Source of the DNA: Lustribacter sp965277075
Lineage (GTDB): Bacteria; Vulcanimicrobiota; Vulcanimicrobiia; Vulcanimicrobiales; Vulcanimicrobiaceae
Assembly (NCBI GenBank): GCA_965277075.1
Contig: OZ255707.1
Location: forward strand, 2,108,001-2,172,000
Length of the DNA: 64,000 nucleotides
Direction of reading: 5' to 3'
Shown here: positions 7,859-16,509 of the stretch, piece after piece
Numbering within the stretch: the first letter of the stretch is position 1
How the letters are laid out: each line of letters begins with the position of its first letter
Program-made: the position numbers and the translations under genes
Notes under the pieces: generated by a model
What the model was told of the DNA's origin: nothing
Databases searched by the model: none
What the model saw: the letters and a program-made list of their open reading frames with translations, nothing else

Positions 7859-8740
7859 TCAGGGCTGAATGTTCTCCAGGTCCTCGAGAAGGCTGGGGTG
7901 CGTCGGCTGCCATCCGAGGGCCTCGCGGGTATGTGCACTGGACGCCGGCTGGTCCATCGCGAAGATCGGGCCGAACGGGCCGAAGGTCTGCTCCGATACC
8001 GCCTCGACTGGCAGGCCCAGCCGCCGACCAACGACGGTCACGATGTCGCGCACCGCGTCGCCCTGGTCGGCCACTGCGTGCCAGGCTGTGCCGGCCGGCG
8101 CCGATTCGAGGGCCAGCCGGAAGAGGACCGCTGCGTCGAGGGCGTGCACGGCCGGCCAGCGCTGGGTGCCGTCACCCGGGTAACCGGCTACTCGCGTACG
8201 GCGTGCCAGATCGGTCAACATGCCGGCGAATCCGCCCTTGCCTTCGTTGTGAACCGTGCGCGGCATCCGGACAGCCGTGGCGCGCACACCACGCGAGGCT
8301 AATTCCAACAGTGCATCGACGGAACGGGCTCGACCGCCAACAGGTCCGTCGGTCGGCAGCGGATCGGTCTCGATTGAAGGGCGCCCGGACACCCAAGGAG
8401 TGCCGGAGACGGTGACGATCGGACGATCGCTGTCGATTAGCTCGTTGCCCAGGACCGCAATGGCGGCGCTCTCCTCAGCGACGGCTTGTGCGAGCCCATC
8501 GGGGTCGCTGTAGTTGGGGCTGAATGCCAGGCTAATGACGCCATCGGACTGCGCGGCACCGGCGCGCAGGACATCGAGGTCCGCGATCTCTCCTCGCAGC
8601 GGCTCGGCGCCGGCGTTTTTGAGGCTGCGCGCGGAGGCCTCCGAGCGGGCCAGCGCGAGGACGGTGTGGCCGTTGGCGAGTAATTCGGCCACGACCGGGG
8701 AGCCGATGGTGCCGGTACCGCCGGTGACAAAGACATGCAT
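7859..8740 (-). CDS. NAD(P)-dependent epimerase/reductase-like SDR
   Basis: This 293-residue atypical SDR starts MHVFVTGGTGTIGSPV, a standard GxxGxxG cofactor loop. The middle has VTVSGTPW and the C-terminal part GYPGDGTQRWPAVHALDAA, as in sugar epimerase-like proteins found beside regulators. The canonical YxxxK is not evident, so catalysis may follow the NmrA/atypical pattern. It diverges from the TetR gene at 8849 across two operator-like dyads. It is the first gene inside the segment bracketed by comEC fragments. Confidence 0.8.
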   Translation of the reverse strand: MHVFVTGGTGTIGSPVVAELLANGHTVLALARSEASARSLKNAGAEPLRGEIADLDVLRAGAAQSDGVISLAFSPNYSDPDGLAQAVAEESAAIAVLGNELIDSDRPIVTVSGTPWVSGRPSIETDPLPTDGPVGGRARSVDALLELASRGVRATAVRMPRTVHNEGKGGFAGMLTDLARRTRVAGYPGDGTQRWPAVHALDAAVLFRLALESAPAGTAWHAVADQGDAVRDIVTVVGRRLGLPVEAVSEQTFGPFGPIFAMDQPASSAHTREALGWQPTHPSLLEDLENIQP

Positions 8741-8756
8741 GGGATTCTCCTGGAAG

Positions 8757-8812
8757 TGACGGGACTAGTGTCCCATGACTATACCATAGTGACGGTACTC
8801 GTGTCCCATCAC
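8757..8812. promoter_or_regulatory. Two TetR-type operators GGGAC-N4-GTCCC in a divergent promoter region
   Basis: GGGACTAGTGTCCC (8761-8774) is a perfect 5+4+5 dyad. Each site is embedded in TGAC(...)CCCAT context, and the second, GGTACTCGTGTCCC (8794-8807), has one arm mismatch. Centres are 33 bp apart, about three helical turns. They lie between the SDR start (8740) and the TetR start (8849), so the TetR protein very likely represses both. Confidence 0.7.
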
Positions 8813-8848
8813 TTTTAACGCAACGACGGGATATGCTAAAGTGGTGGC

Positions 8849-9427
8849 ATGGCTCGATGGGAACCGGGGGCGCGAGAGCGACTGGTCGTCGCGGCCGTGG
8901 ACCTTTTCACCGAGCAAGGCTACGACGCCACTACCGTGGCGCAGATCGCTGCGCGCGCCGGAGCAACCAGAAGCACCTTCTTCCGGCACTTCTCCGACAA
9001 ACGTGAGGTCCTGGTGGCCGGGCAGGCGACACTGAGCCAGCTCCTCGCCGAGGGCATCGCGCAAGCGCCACCCAGTGCCAGCCCACTTGAGGCGGTCGCC
9101 GCTGGTCTTGAGCGCGCATCGAGCGCAATGGGGCCGGTTAATCGCGACCTCGGTCCCCGCCTGAAGGCAGCCGTGGCGGCCAGCAGCGAGCTTCAGGAGC
9201 GGGATGCGCTGAAGAGCATCGGTCTCGCGGCCGCCATGACGGGCGCGCTCATTGCCCGCGGCGTTTCCGATCCGACCGCGCACCTCGCGGCCGAGATGGG
9301 GCTCCTTGCCTTCAAGCGGGGCTATGCCCAGTGGTCCGAAGCCGATCGTAACGACCTTACAGGCCTTGCACACCATGCGCTGGCTGCCTTGGACGACCTT
9401 CGCACGGCAATTACCATGCTGGGCTGA
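8849..9427 (+). CDS. TetR-family regulator
   Basis: This 192-residue protein has an N-terminal helix-turn-helix at about 10-55 (TEQGYDATTVAQIAARAGAT then RSTFFRHFSDKREVL). The ligand domain is alanine-rich and helical and shows no recognisable subclass. TATGCT at 8832-8837 lies 11 bases before the ATG. It is divergent from the SDR-type reductase with shared paired operators, so it is a probable local repressor. Confidence 0.87.
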   Translation: MARWEPGARERLVVAAVDLFTEQGYDATTVAQIAARAGATRSTFFRHFSDKREVLVAGQATLSQLLAEGIAQAPPSASPLEAVAAGLERASSAMGPVNRDLGPRLKAAVAASSELQERDALKSIGLAAAMTGALIARGVSDPTAHLAAEMGLLAFKRGYAQWSEADRNDLTGLAHHALAALDDLRTAITMLG

Positions 9428-9732
9428 TCTCCCCCACCGATCTGGCGCAGGTGCGCGATGCCTGCGTAGCCACGATGGCGGCTCTTTATCCTAAGAGGGC
9501 GACCGACTTGTACGGCGCTCGCTGCGACACGATCGATAGCTGCGATCGCACGGCAGACGGGTCGCTACACCGTCGCTCTCACCGGTCGGAACTCAGCCGA
9601 TCACGACGTTGAAGGTGCGCAGCGCCTTTAGATGTTACAACTCGGCGCGCCGCGCGAATCGTGCAAGAGCGGCTGCAAGGTAGCGAAGCGCTGGAAAGTG
9701 CTTCCTCACGATGGACGAAGGGGAGCAGACGG
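9428..9732. other. Non-coding stretch, nothing recognised
   Basis: About 300 bases lie between the TetR stop and the monooxygenase stop. No frame gives a recognisable protein and no strong inverted repeat was seen. It may hold both convergent terminators or decayed sequence. Confidence 0.5.
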
Positions 9733-11742
9733 CTATGTCGCTACCGTGCGGAAGTCCGTATTCAAATCGCGTCCAATACCCGCTTTGACTTTCATTGGCG
9801 AAGAATCCGAAGCGATCATGAACCGGTCGAAGAATGCGGCGAGCTCGGAAACGCCATCCAACGGCAGGACGTTCGCTACGAATTGATCGGGTCGCACGAC
9901 GACGATGCAGCCATCCGCGCGATCGATGCCGCGCTGGTCGAAGATATCGTCCTCGCCGTTCAACTCGGCGCAAAACAGCTTTTCGTAATCGCGCAGTCCG
10001 TAGCGGCCCTTGTGCGGGACGAGGAACGGCGGGATCAGCTCGGCGGCGAGCTCCCGGTGATTCCGCTGAACGATGGCCCGCACATCGATCACCGCGTCGA
10101 TGTCGGCATCCTGGGGCGTGCATTTCCGAATGGGCGAATCCGGCGACTCGGCGAGAAACTCGCAGAGGCCGCCGAGGCGCGAGCGCGGCGAACCCGGATC
10201 GTCCGAGCCGGCGAAGGCGAACAGCCTCCATCGTCCATCTGCTTTGATTATATGTCCGAGGTGGACGCGCTTGGCGTCCCAATAACGGATGACGGGCGCC
10301 GAGTGGAAGCGCGTCCCGAGTTCGAAGCCGCGCGCGAGATACTGGTAGGTCGGCTCGGCGGTGAGGAAGGACGAGCGGTAGTGAACAGCGGTACCCGCCG
10401 TGAAACGTCCCGCTTTGACGAAAGCATCCTGAAATTCCGCAGGGTCGATGCCGCCGGCTTCCGGATTCGCCGGATCTTTCGGCGGGGTGCTGATCAACTT
10501 GGCGAACGCGCGATCAAATTCGATGAGTTCCTCCGCGACGGCTTGGCGCTCCGCCGAATAGCTGTGAAGGAGCCGTGGTGAGCACGTCCCACGCAGCACG
10601 GCGGCGAGTTTCCAGCCGAGATTGAAGGCGTCGGCGATCGAGACGTTCATTCCCTGGCCCGCCTTCGGACTGTGGGTGTGGCAAGCGTCGCCCGCGATGA
10701 AGACGCGCGGCCGGCGCCGATCGACCTCCGCTTCGGGAACGTCGTCGAACTTGTCGCAGAGACGCTGGCCGATCTCATAGACCGACCACCACGCGACCTC
10801 TTTGACGTCAAACGTATAGGGCTTGAAGATACGTTGCGCTGCTGCGATGAGGCGATCGATGGTGATGTTCCGCTCTAAAACGCGCTCGTTCTGCTTGAGT
10901 TTATCGAGCTCGATGTAGAGCCGCACGAGATAGCCGCCTTCGCGCGGAATGATCAGCACATTGCCTTCGCTGGCCGAATAGATCGCCGTCTTGAAGCGAA
11001 TGTCAGGGAATTCCGTGACGGCTAAGACGTCCATCACGCCCCACGCCTGATTCGCCGAGTCGCCCGATAGTGAGCGCCCGATCGACTCCCGCACGCTGCT
11101 GCGCGCGCCGTCGGTTCCGACGACGTATCGCGCTTGGACCGTTTCGACGTCGCCTTCGTGACCGGGACCGATCCGTTCCAGCTTCGCCGTGACCGGATGG
11201 GCGTCGCCGTCGTCTGCGGCGGAAGCGTCGACTGTCAGGCCCAGCAGGCGACGTGAATAATACGGTTCCAGCCGGGAAGGGCCGCGCCGCATCGCTTCGA
11301 GGAGGAAGTCGTGCACGCGGGCTTGGTTGAGAATGACGTGCGGGAACTCCGAGAGGCCGTCCTCGACGTCTTGAATCCGGCCGCTGCGAACAATGTGCTC
11401 GCGGTTGGCGTCGTCGGGTTTCCAAAACGTCGTCTCGTTGACCCAGTAGGCTTCCTTGAGGATCTCGTCGCTGAAGCCGAGGGCTTCATACATCTCAACG
11501 CTCCGGCAGGCGATGCCATCGGCCTGGCCCAGCCGCAGCGGACCGGCCTTTTGCTCGACGATCGCGGTCGTGATGTCAGGGAAAGCTGCCAATTGCGTGG
11601 CCAAGGTCAGCCCCGCCGGCCCGCAGCCGACGATCAGGACGTCGACTTCGCTCGCGGGACGCTCCGTTCGAGCCTGTTGCCGTTCGGCCGGCTCGCTGAT
11701 CGCCGGGTCGCCCGTCCGGAACCCGTTGAGATGGAACTGCAT
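9733..11742 (-). CDS. FAD-dependent aromatic monooxygenase (phenol 2-monooxygenase/3-hydroxybenzoate 4-hydroxylase type)
   Basis: This is a 669-residue flavoprotein. I start at MQFHLNGFRTGDP because the family opens that way; 19 upstream residues are low-complexity. Motifs in order: DVLIVGCGPAGLTLATQLA (FAD GxGxxG), VVGTDGARSSVR (the DG motif binding FAD and NADPH), and RVFIAGDACHTHSPKAGQGM (the GD motif). The last 200 residues form the thioredoxin-like Phe_hydrox_dim domain. These enzymes hydroxylate phenols ortho or para to an existing hydroxyl. It heads toward the SDR, DUF2269 and NmrA genes on the same strand and may be their operon partner. Confidence 0.88.
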   Translation of the reverse strand: MQFHLNGFRTGDPAISEPAERQQARTERPASEVDVLIVGCGPAGLTLATQLAAFPDITTAIVEQKAGPLRLGQADGIACRSVEMYEALGFSDEILKEAYWVNETTFWKPDDANREHIVRSGRIQDVEDGLSEFPHVILNQARVHDFLLEAMRRGPSRLEPYYSRRLLGLTVDASAADDGDAHPVTAKLERIGPGHEGDVETVQARYVVGTDGARSSVRESIGRSLSGDSANQAWGVMDVLAVTEFPDIRFKTAIYSASEGNVLIIPREGGYLVRLYIELDKLKQNERVLERNITIDRLIAAAQRIFKPYTFDVKEVAWWSVYEIGQRLCDKFDDVPEAEVDRRRPRVFIAGDACHTHSPKAGQGMNVSIADAFNLGWKLAAVLRGTCSPRLLHSYSAERQAVAEELIEFDRAFAKLISTPPKDPANPEAGGIDPAEFQDAFVKAGRFTAGTAVHYRSSFLTAEPTYQYLARGFELGTRFHSAPVIRYWDAKRVHLGHIIKADGRWRLFAFAGSDDPGSPRSRLGGLCEFLAESPDSPIRKCTPQDADIDAVIDVRAIVQRNHRELAAELIPPFLVPHKGRYGLRDYEKLFCAELNGEDDIFDQRGIDRADGCIVVVRPDQFVANVLPLDGVSELAAFFDRFMIASDSSPMKVKAGIGRDLNTDFRTVAT

Positions 11743-11817
11743 GCCGCTTCGCTTCGATGCCGGCGCCGCGGCTCCAGTTGCCGACGCCCCGAAGAACATC
11801 GCACTTTGTGCACCCTC

Positions 11818-12447
11818 TCACCACAAGATCAGAGGTGTCCGTCTTAACCACGTGTCGGTCGTCAATTGCTCCACCACGAAGCGAGCGACGTCGGCGCGTG
11901 CTATCTTGCCGCCGTGGACGCGTGCGAGGTCGGTGAACGCCCTGACGTTCCCGCGGGCCGGCTCATCGTTGAGCGCGCCGGGTCGCACGATGACCCAGTC
12001 GAGTGAGCTCGCTCGGATCGTGGCTTCCTGGCGGTTCTTGTCCTTGTACGCATTGCGGAGCAGCAGCGGTTGGAACAGGCGGTCGAAAAGCAATCCGCCG
12101 TGACCACGACTGTCGCCGACTCCCAAGGCGGAAATGCAAACCAGCCGTCGCGCACCGCTGCGTGTCATCGCGGCGATCAGGGCGGGTGTCGCGACAGACA
12201 GCAGCGTGACCTCGCCGAACAAGCTCATGCCGGTGCCGAGCGAGCTGACGACGGCGTCGCAGCTATCCAAGGCCCTCAAGAGGGCGGCTTCGTCACGAGC
12301 ATCGCCCTCAACCAATTCTGCTCCGGGAAGATCAAGGGCGCGCGCTTTCGAGCGCACCAAGGCCACGACGGAGTGACCTTTCGCCAGCGCTTCCCGGACG
12401 ATCAGCCGTCCGGTTCCGCCCGTCGCTCCCAACACAAGAATCTTCAT
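11818..12447 (-). CDS. NAD(P)H-binding atypical SDR
   Basis: The 209-residue protein starts MKILVLGATGGTGRLIV. The preceding 74 in-frame residues are Arg/Ser-rich and are rejected. SSLGTG, RLVCISALGVGDS and LDWVIVRPGAL match the NAD(P)-binding family related to biliverdin reductase B and YwnB. The active-site YxxxK is absent, as is usual in this group. It lies between the flavin monooxygenase and the DUF2269 gene on the same strand, so it is probably a redox partner enzyme in a minus-strand operon. Confidence 0.85.
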   Translation of the reverse strand: MKILVLGATGGTGRLIVREALAKGHSVVALVRSKARALDLPGAELVEGDARDEAALLRALDSCDAVVSSLGTGMSLFGEVTLLSVATPALIAAMTRSGARRLVCISALGVGDSRGHGGLLFDRLFQPLLLRNAYKDKNRQEATIRASSLDWVIVRPGALNDEPARGNVRAFTDLARVHGGKIARADVARFVVEQLTTDTWLRRTPLILW

Positions 12448-12553
12448 GTTCGAACTCGATCTTTCTTGGTCTTTTGCGCGCCATCTTGAATGGCGTCCAC
12501 CGTCACGATGCCGTTCGGATCGCGATCGATAAGCAGAAACTTTGAAACAGCAT

Positions 12554-13000
12554 TCACAGGGACGGCTTCGCAACCATAAGCCAGAGAATGGAGAACCAAA
12601 GGACGCCGCCGAGTGGAACGGCGAGTCGTGGCACCAGCGCGCCCCGAACGAGCCGTAATCTTTGGGCATCCGCGGAGGCGAGACGTCGCGCCCACGGTTC
12701 GTCGATCACAATGCCGATGAGTGCCGCAATCGTTGAGAGCACATAGGACAGCACGAGCCAGCCAGACGCGTAGCCGTATGTGTCCGCAAGCAACAGACCC
12801 GACACTACTCCCATTCCGACCGATACACCGCCGACGGTGTTAATGGGACGAAAGGCGGTGACCAGCATCTGCATTACCCGTGGCTCGTCAACGCGCCGCA
12901 CGATGACCCGTACAATAGTTCCGGCAACCGGCAACGCCGCAAAGGCGAGCATCATCGAGCCAATATGAAACCATAGCAGGAATGTTCGCCCATCAGCCAC
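12554..13000 (-). CDS. DUF2269-like four-helix membrane protein
   Basis: This 148-residue integral membrane protein has about four hydrophobic segments: FLLWFHIGSMMLAFAALPVA near the start, GGVSVGMGVVSGLLLA, LVLSYVLSTIAALIGIVI, and GGVLWFSILWLMV at the end. The pattern and size fit the DUF2269 family, whose function is unknown. Its start overlaps the stop of the NmrA-type gene by 8 bases, so translation is coupled and the two products may be linked functionally. Confidence 0.72.
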   Translation of the reverse strand: MADGRTFLLWFHIGSMMLAFAALPVAGTIVRVIVRRVDEPRVMQMLVTAFRPINTVGGVSVGMGVVSGLLLADTYGYASGWLVLSYVLSTIAALIGIVIDEPWARRLASADAQRLRLVRGALVPRLAVPLGGVLWFSILWLMVAKPSL

Positions 13001-13889
13001 TTTGTTGAAAAGCCGCTGTTTGTCGAACAGCCGCTGCTACGGCATCGGCGAGCGACGTCGTTGGATGGCCGATGAAGCGGCTCAGCACGCGACCGTGATC
13101 CTCGAGCGCGCCCTTCGCCGTAAGAGCACTGGTTTGCGCGACCATCGTCGCCATAGCGTCCGGCAGACCCATGCCGAGCAGCGCCGTGCGGTATTCCGCC
13201 TCGCTCATGTTCCGATAGCCAACCGTTTTTCCGGTTCGTCGGCTCACCTCCGCCGCAAGTTGCGTCAACGTGAACGCCTCGTCGCCGGCGAGCTCGTAGA
13301 CGGTTCCGGCGGGTGCCCCGTGCACCAGGGCCAATGCTGCCGCCTCCGCATAGTTCGATCGGCTCGCCGACGAAAGTCGTCCGTCGCCCGCGCTGCCGAT
13401 GATCGCGCCTTGCGCGATCGCCGGCGCAAGCATTGCGGTGTCATTCTCCAGATACCAGCCGTTGCGCAATACGACGAACGGCAGCCCGCACTCGCGCAAC
13501 ATCTTCTCGGTTTCCAAGTGTTCGGCAGCAAGGCTTAGCTCCGACGTGTCGGCTCGCAAGACGCTCGTGTAGGCGACGAGGGATACCCTGGCCCGCGTTG
13601 CCGCCTCGATAACGTTCTTGTGGTGCGCAACGCGCTGACCGAGGACGCTCGATGAGATCAACAGTAGCCGATCGATGCCCGTCAGGGCCGCATCGAGCGA
13701 CGCGGGATCCGTGTAGTCGCCGATGCGCGCCGAGACGCGAAACGGCGCAAGTGCGTCCGCTGCCTGCGATGCGCGGACCATTGCCGTGATGTCGGCATCG
13801 GGGTCTAATCGGCGCACGTGTTCGATAACGAGCCGTCCGAGGTGACCACTTGCTCCGGTGATGAGGAGGCGTGACTTGTTCGCTAACAT
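12993..13889 (-). CDS. NmrA-family NAD(P)H:quinone oxidoreductase type 2-like
   Basis: The 298-residue protein starts with LLITGASGHLGRLV. The chain continues with VAYTSVLRAD, LPFVVLRNGWYLEN and YELAGDEAFTLTQLAAE, close to E. coli QorB (YtfG). That enzyme reduces quinones with NADPH. In E. coli the neighbour ytfH is an HxlR regulator transcribed divergently, exactly as the HxlR gene at 13938 is here, which strengthens the assignment. It is the first gene of a minus-strand operon with DUF2269 and the SDR. Confidence 0.83.
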   Translation of the reverse strand: MLANKSRLLITGASGHLGRLVIEHVRRLDPDADITAMVRASQAADALAPFRVSARIGDYTDPASLDAALTGIDRLLLISSSVLGQRVAHHKNVIEAATRARVSLVAYTSVLRADTSELSLAAEHLETEKMLRECGLPFVVLRNGWYLENDTAMLAPAIAQGAIIGSAGDGRLSSASRSNYAEAAALALVHGAPAGTVYELAGDEAFTLTQLAAEVSRRTGKTVGYRNMSEAEYRTALLGMGLPDAMATMVAQTSALTAKGALEDHGRVLSRFIGHPTTSLADAVAAAVRQTAAFQQSG

Positions 13890-13924
13890 AGTATTCTTTC
13901 AAGGAAACGAATTGAGGACAGGAC

Positions 13925-13938
13925 TATAATAGAGACCA
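13925..13938 (+). promoter_or_regulatory. TATAAT -10 element seven bases before the HxlR start
   Basis: A perfect TATAAT at 13925-13930 is followed after seven bases by the ATG at 13938. Transcription would begin at or next to the start codon, giving a leaderless mRNA. No clear -35 hexamer is seen at 17 bp spacing. Confidence 0.5.
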
Positions 13939-14408
13939 TGATCGTCAGCCGCAATGAGGCACAAAATGGTGCCGAGGTTACCGCGAAGGAACCCTCTGGC
14001 CCGACGCGTGCGCGTTTCGCGGCCTACTTTGCTGATTGGCAGCGCCGAAGCTTGGAAGGATGGCTTTGCCCCACGCGCGATCTGCTCGACTCCATCGGGG
14101 ACACGTGGTCGACGCTCATTCTCATGTCGCTGGCCGCTGAGCCGCTGCGCTTTAGCGCGGTACGGCGCGCGGTCCCCGACATCTCGAAGCGGATGCTCAC
14201 CCAGACGTTGCGCTCGCTCGAACGCGACGGCATGATTTCACGCCACGTGTTCGCGACCAAACCGCCGAGCGTTGAATACCGCTTGACCGGGCTCGGCGAA
14301 TCGCTCCTCGAGTCGATGATCGCCCTCGTAGAGTGGACGGAGCGCAGCCACCCCGTGGTACTGCGAGCGCGCGTGCGATTCGACGCGCTCGAGGGTGCCG
14401 TTCGCTGA
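13938..14408 (+). CDS. HxlR-family regulator
   Basis: This 156-residue winged-helix protein contains RDLLDSIGDTWSTLILMSLA, ending a few residues later in PLRFSAVRRAVPDISKRMLT, and then LRSLERDGMISRHVF and PPSVEYRLTGLG, the canonical HxlR order. These regulators respond to quinones, aldehydes or redox state, often through an N-terminal Cys; here one Cys lies in GWLCPTRDLL. It is divergent from the quinone reductase-like operon, which is its likely target. Confidence 0.9.
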   Translation: MIVSRNEAQNGAEVTAKEPSGPTRARFAAYFADWQRRSLEGWLCPTRDLLDSIGDTWSTLILMSLAAEPLRFSAVRRAVPDISKRMLTQTLRSLERDGMISRHVFATKPPSVEYRLTGLGESLLESMIALVEWTERSHPVVLRARVRFDALEGAVR

Positions 14409-14649
14409 GCGCCGCGCTTCCGCGACGCGCTTTCATGTGACGCTACGAATGATCGCCACGAGAGTGTTTTGCCGCTTGCGCCCAGGTCAATGTGCGCAGT
14501 TGGGAGAGCGTGGCTTTGTTATGAGCATGAGCGGCAAAGGTTGATGCTGACGGAACGCATCGCGAATGCTTTCCAATGGCGACGTGGCCTCAGGTCCAGA
14601 GAGCGATTGCTCAGCTGCTCGAAACTCGGAAAGAGGCGGACAAAAAGCG

Positions 14650-14890
14650 GCACCGGTGTCGCGAGGCGGGGAATGCGGTGGACGCCCGATGACAGCGTAA
14701 CGCTCGACGTCCTCGCGCCTTCGCTACCGTTTTGTCGACACGGGCGACGACGTGAACGAGAACAGCATCGTCGTCATGCTACATTATCGCGGCTCTCGTG
14801 ACTTGTTCATGGGCGACGCCAGGCGAAGCGAGCGAAGGTCGGCTCTTGGCCGGCGGCGACGATCTTCACGCGGAGGCACCACTCTGCGTA
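14650..14890 (+). pseudogene. comEC fragment 2 (second copy, frameshifted)
   Basis: Frames read ARRGMRWTPDDSVTLDVLAP and SLPF, shift, then GDDVNENSIVVML, FMGDA, shift, GEASEGRLLAGGDDLHAE. These align with intact ComEC from about base 3085 to 3400. The relic lacks the 75-bp hairpin present in the intact gene (RLLAGGDDLHA is contiguous here). It has at least two frameshifts and a terminal deletion. Upstream of it (14409-14649) nothing else was recognised. Confidence 0.85.
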
Positions 14891-15020
14891 TTTAATTCGC
14901 AAAAAGGCGAAATATTGCGTGCAGGCAAGTGAATAACGTGGTCAGTCTCGCCGCGGCGATCTGACGCTGCCGCTGCGGAGGTCGCCGAAGGTTGGCGCGC
15001 GATTGTACAGCGCCGCGCCG

Positions 15021-15446
15021 TCAAGACGCTTTCGGACGTGGCGCTGAAAAGGACATCGTTCCTTGGGAGGTTGCATGAGAGATCGACGACAGCCCGCCCG
15101 CATTCTCGATATCGAAGCGCGTTACGTAACCGTTCTTGATGTGAAAGACGTGGCGGACCGTTTCGTCGAGCAACAGCTTACCTTCAAGGTCTTTGACAAC
15201 TTGATGAACCTCCACCGCCGTGGAACCATCTTCGGACTCCGTGATCTGCACCGGATCGACGCGAGGATCGATCGCCGCCCATTGTTGTGTCCAATACGCC
15301 CTGACCGCCTCTCGACCATGGACATGGCCTCCGTCCATACCGTTTGCCCAAGCCACGTCTTCAGAAAGAGCCGCAAGGACCGAGTCAATGTCGCGCGAGT
15401 TGAAGCCTCTGTAAAGCTGCTCAACAAGTTGTGGGCCGTTCACCAT
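15021..15446 (-). CDS. SnoaL-like / NTF2-fold protein
   Basis: The 141-residue protein begins with QLVEQLYRGFNSRDIDSVLA, then DVAWANGMDGGHVHGREAVR, VEVHQVVKDLEGKLLLDETV, and VFHIKNGYVTRFDIEN, the cone-shaped SnoaL/NTF2 pattern. Members include polyketide cyclases, limonene-epoxide hydrolase-like enzymes and small detoxifying proteins, but many have no known activity. It is isolated between the comEC fragment and the TetR relic. Confidence 0.78.
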   Translation of the reverse strand: MVNGPQLVEQLYRGFNSRDIDSVLAALSEDVAWANGMDGGHVHGREAVRAYWTQQWAAIDPRVDPVQITESEDGSTAVEVHQVVKDLEGKLLLDETVRHVFHIKNGYVTRFDIENAGGLSSISHATSQGTMSFSAPRPKAS

Positions 15447-15574
15447 ATTACGTCCTCTGATGATCTTCGTTCATAATGCGGCGCTCGGGTATCGCCGCAA
15501 CACGAACGGTAGTTGGTAGGAGTCGCTCAGACCGATCGGTTCGCAGTAGAAGCGCCATACGAGCGACGGTTACA

Positions 15575-15775
15575 TCAATTCCCAGTGGAGACGCTTTCGA
15601 TCTCCAGCCGTTTGATCAGGCCATTCTCGATCTGGTGTGTCGCGGTTGTAAACGCTTCCTCTTCGTACCTCAACGACTCATCGTCTAGAGACGTCGCGCG
15701 GTACCCGTTGTCCCAAAATTTATCTTGGATCGTTTCCAACATCTGATCCTGTTCGAAGGTGATAGGGCGTCCCAT
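15575..15775 (-). pseudogene. Truncated TetR paralogue of the 5191 regulator
   Basis: The N-terminus MGRPITFEQDQMLETIQDKF, continuing FWDNGYRATSLDDE, matches the start of the TetR at 5191 (MGRPLGFDQVEVLETIQEQF). Similarity ends inside the helix-turn-helix. An internal deletion then joins it to an unrelated short tail, so DNA binding is lost. The operator region upstream is still well preserved. Confidence 0.78.
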
Positions 15776-15798
15776 TCCCGACCCACCCTTTATATACT

Positions 15799-15843
15799 GA
15801 CCATTCGGTCCAGTTTGCTCGTATCGTTCTTGACCGTTTGGTC
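15799..15843. promoter_or_regulatory. Paired GACC-N4-GGTC operators (second copy)
   Basis: Two perfect dyads, GACCATTCGGTC (15799-15810) and GACCGTTTGGTC (15832-15843), are centred 33 bp apart between the TetR relic and the nitroreductase relic. The flanking TCAAGAACGAT (read on the minus strand) also occurs near 5130, showing a common origin with the first cassette. Confidence 0.68.
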
Positions 15844-15896
15844 GCTAACGTGCTACGGTTCCCGACACGGGACAATTCGACCGTATCTCGAGCACT

Positions 15897-16504
15897 ATGA
15901 CACTTCATAGAGAACCGGAGCCGATAACTGATGAGGTCGCCGAACTAACGCTGACCAATGCGCTCGACGAGCTCAGCCTCGCGCGAATTTTTGTCGAGGC
16001 GCGTTCTGCGAACGCTTTCATCGATCGCGCAGTATCTCATCAGTTGCTTGAACGTGCGCTCGAGCTGGCGCTGCTCGGTCCGACAAGTGCAAATTCTCAG
16101 CCGCTTCGCGTCGTGTTCGTTGAGTCGCGCGAGGCGAAGGAGAAGCTCAAGCCTGCATTAAGCGAAGGCAATCGTGACAAAACAATGGCAGCCCCAGTTA
16201 CTGCTGTTGTCGCAACGGACGTGAAGTTCGTCGAACATTTTCCCCGCTTGTTTCCGGAACGCGGCGAGATGCTCAAAAGCAAGTTTGGTGGCATGCCGGA
16301 GCCCGCGCAGCGCGGTACCGCGTGGGACAACGCACTTCTTCAAACGGCGTATTTCATCATCGCGCTACGATCCGTCGGTCTCGACGCCGGCCCGATGGCC
16401 GGCTTCGAGCGAAGCGTCGTTGACAACGCATTTTTGGCGACAGTGCCAAGGTGTTTCCGCGACTGCCGCGCTTTCGTGCGAGCGATGTGGCGCAATACGC
16501 ATAA
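15897..16504 (+). pseudogene. Nitroreductase-family (RutE/HadB-like) gene, internally deleted
   Basis: The first 175 residues match malonic-semialdehyde-reductase-type nitroreductases: LSLARIFVEARSANAFIDRA, LLGPTSANSQPLRVVFV, EGNRDKTMAAPVTAVVATD, DNALLQTAYFIIALRSVGLD, AGPMAGF. After VVDNAF there is a deletion of roughly 20 codons and a frame change; the proper tail reads GDSAKVFPRLPRFRASDVAQ and stops at 16504. FMN binding and the fold would be damaged. It stood under the paired TetR operators, followed by the F420-type reductase. Confidence 0.76.
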
Positions 16505-16509
16505 CGCTC

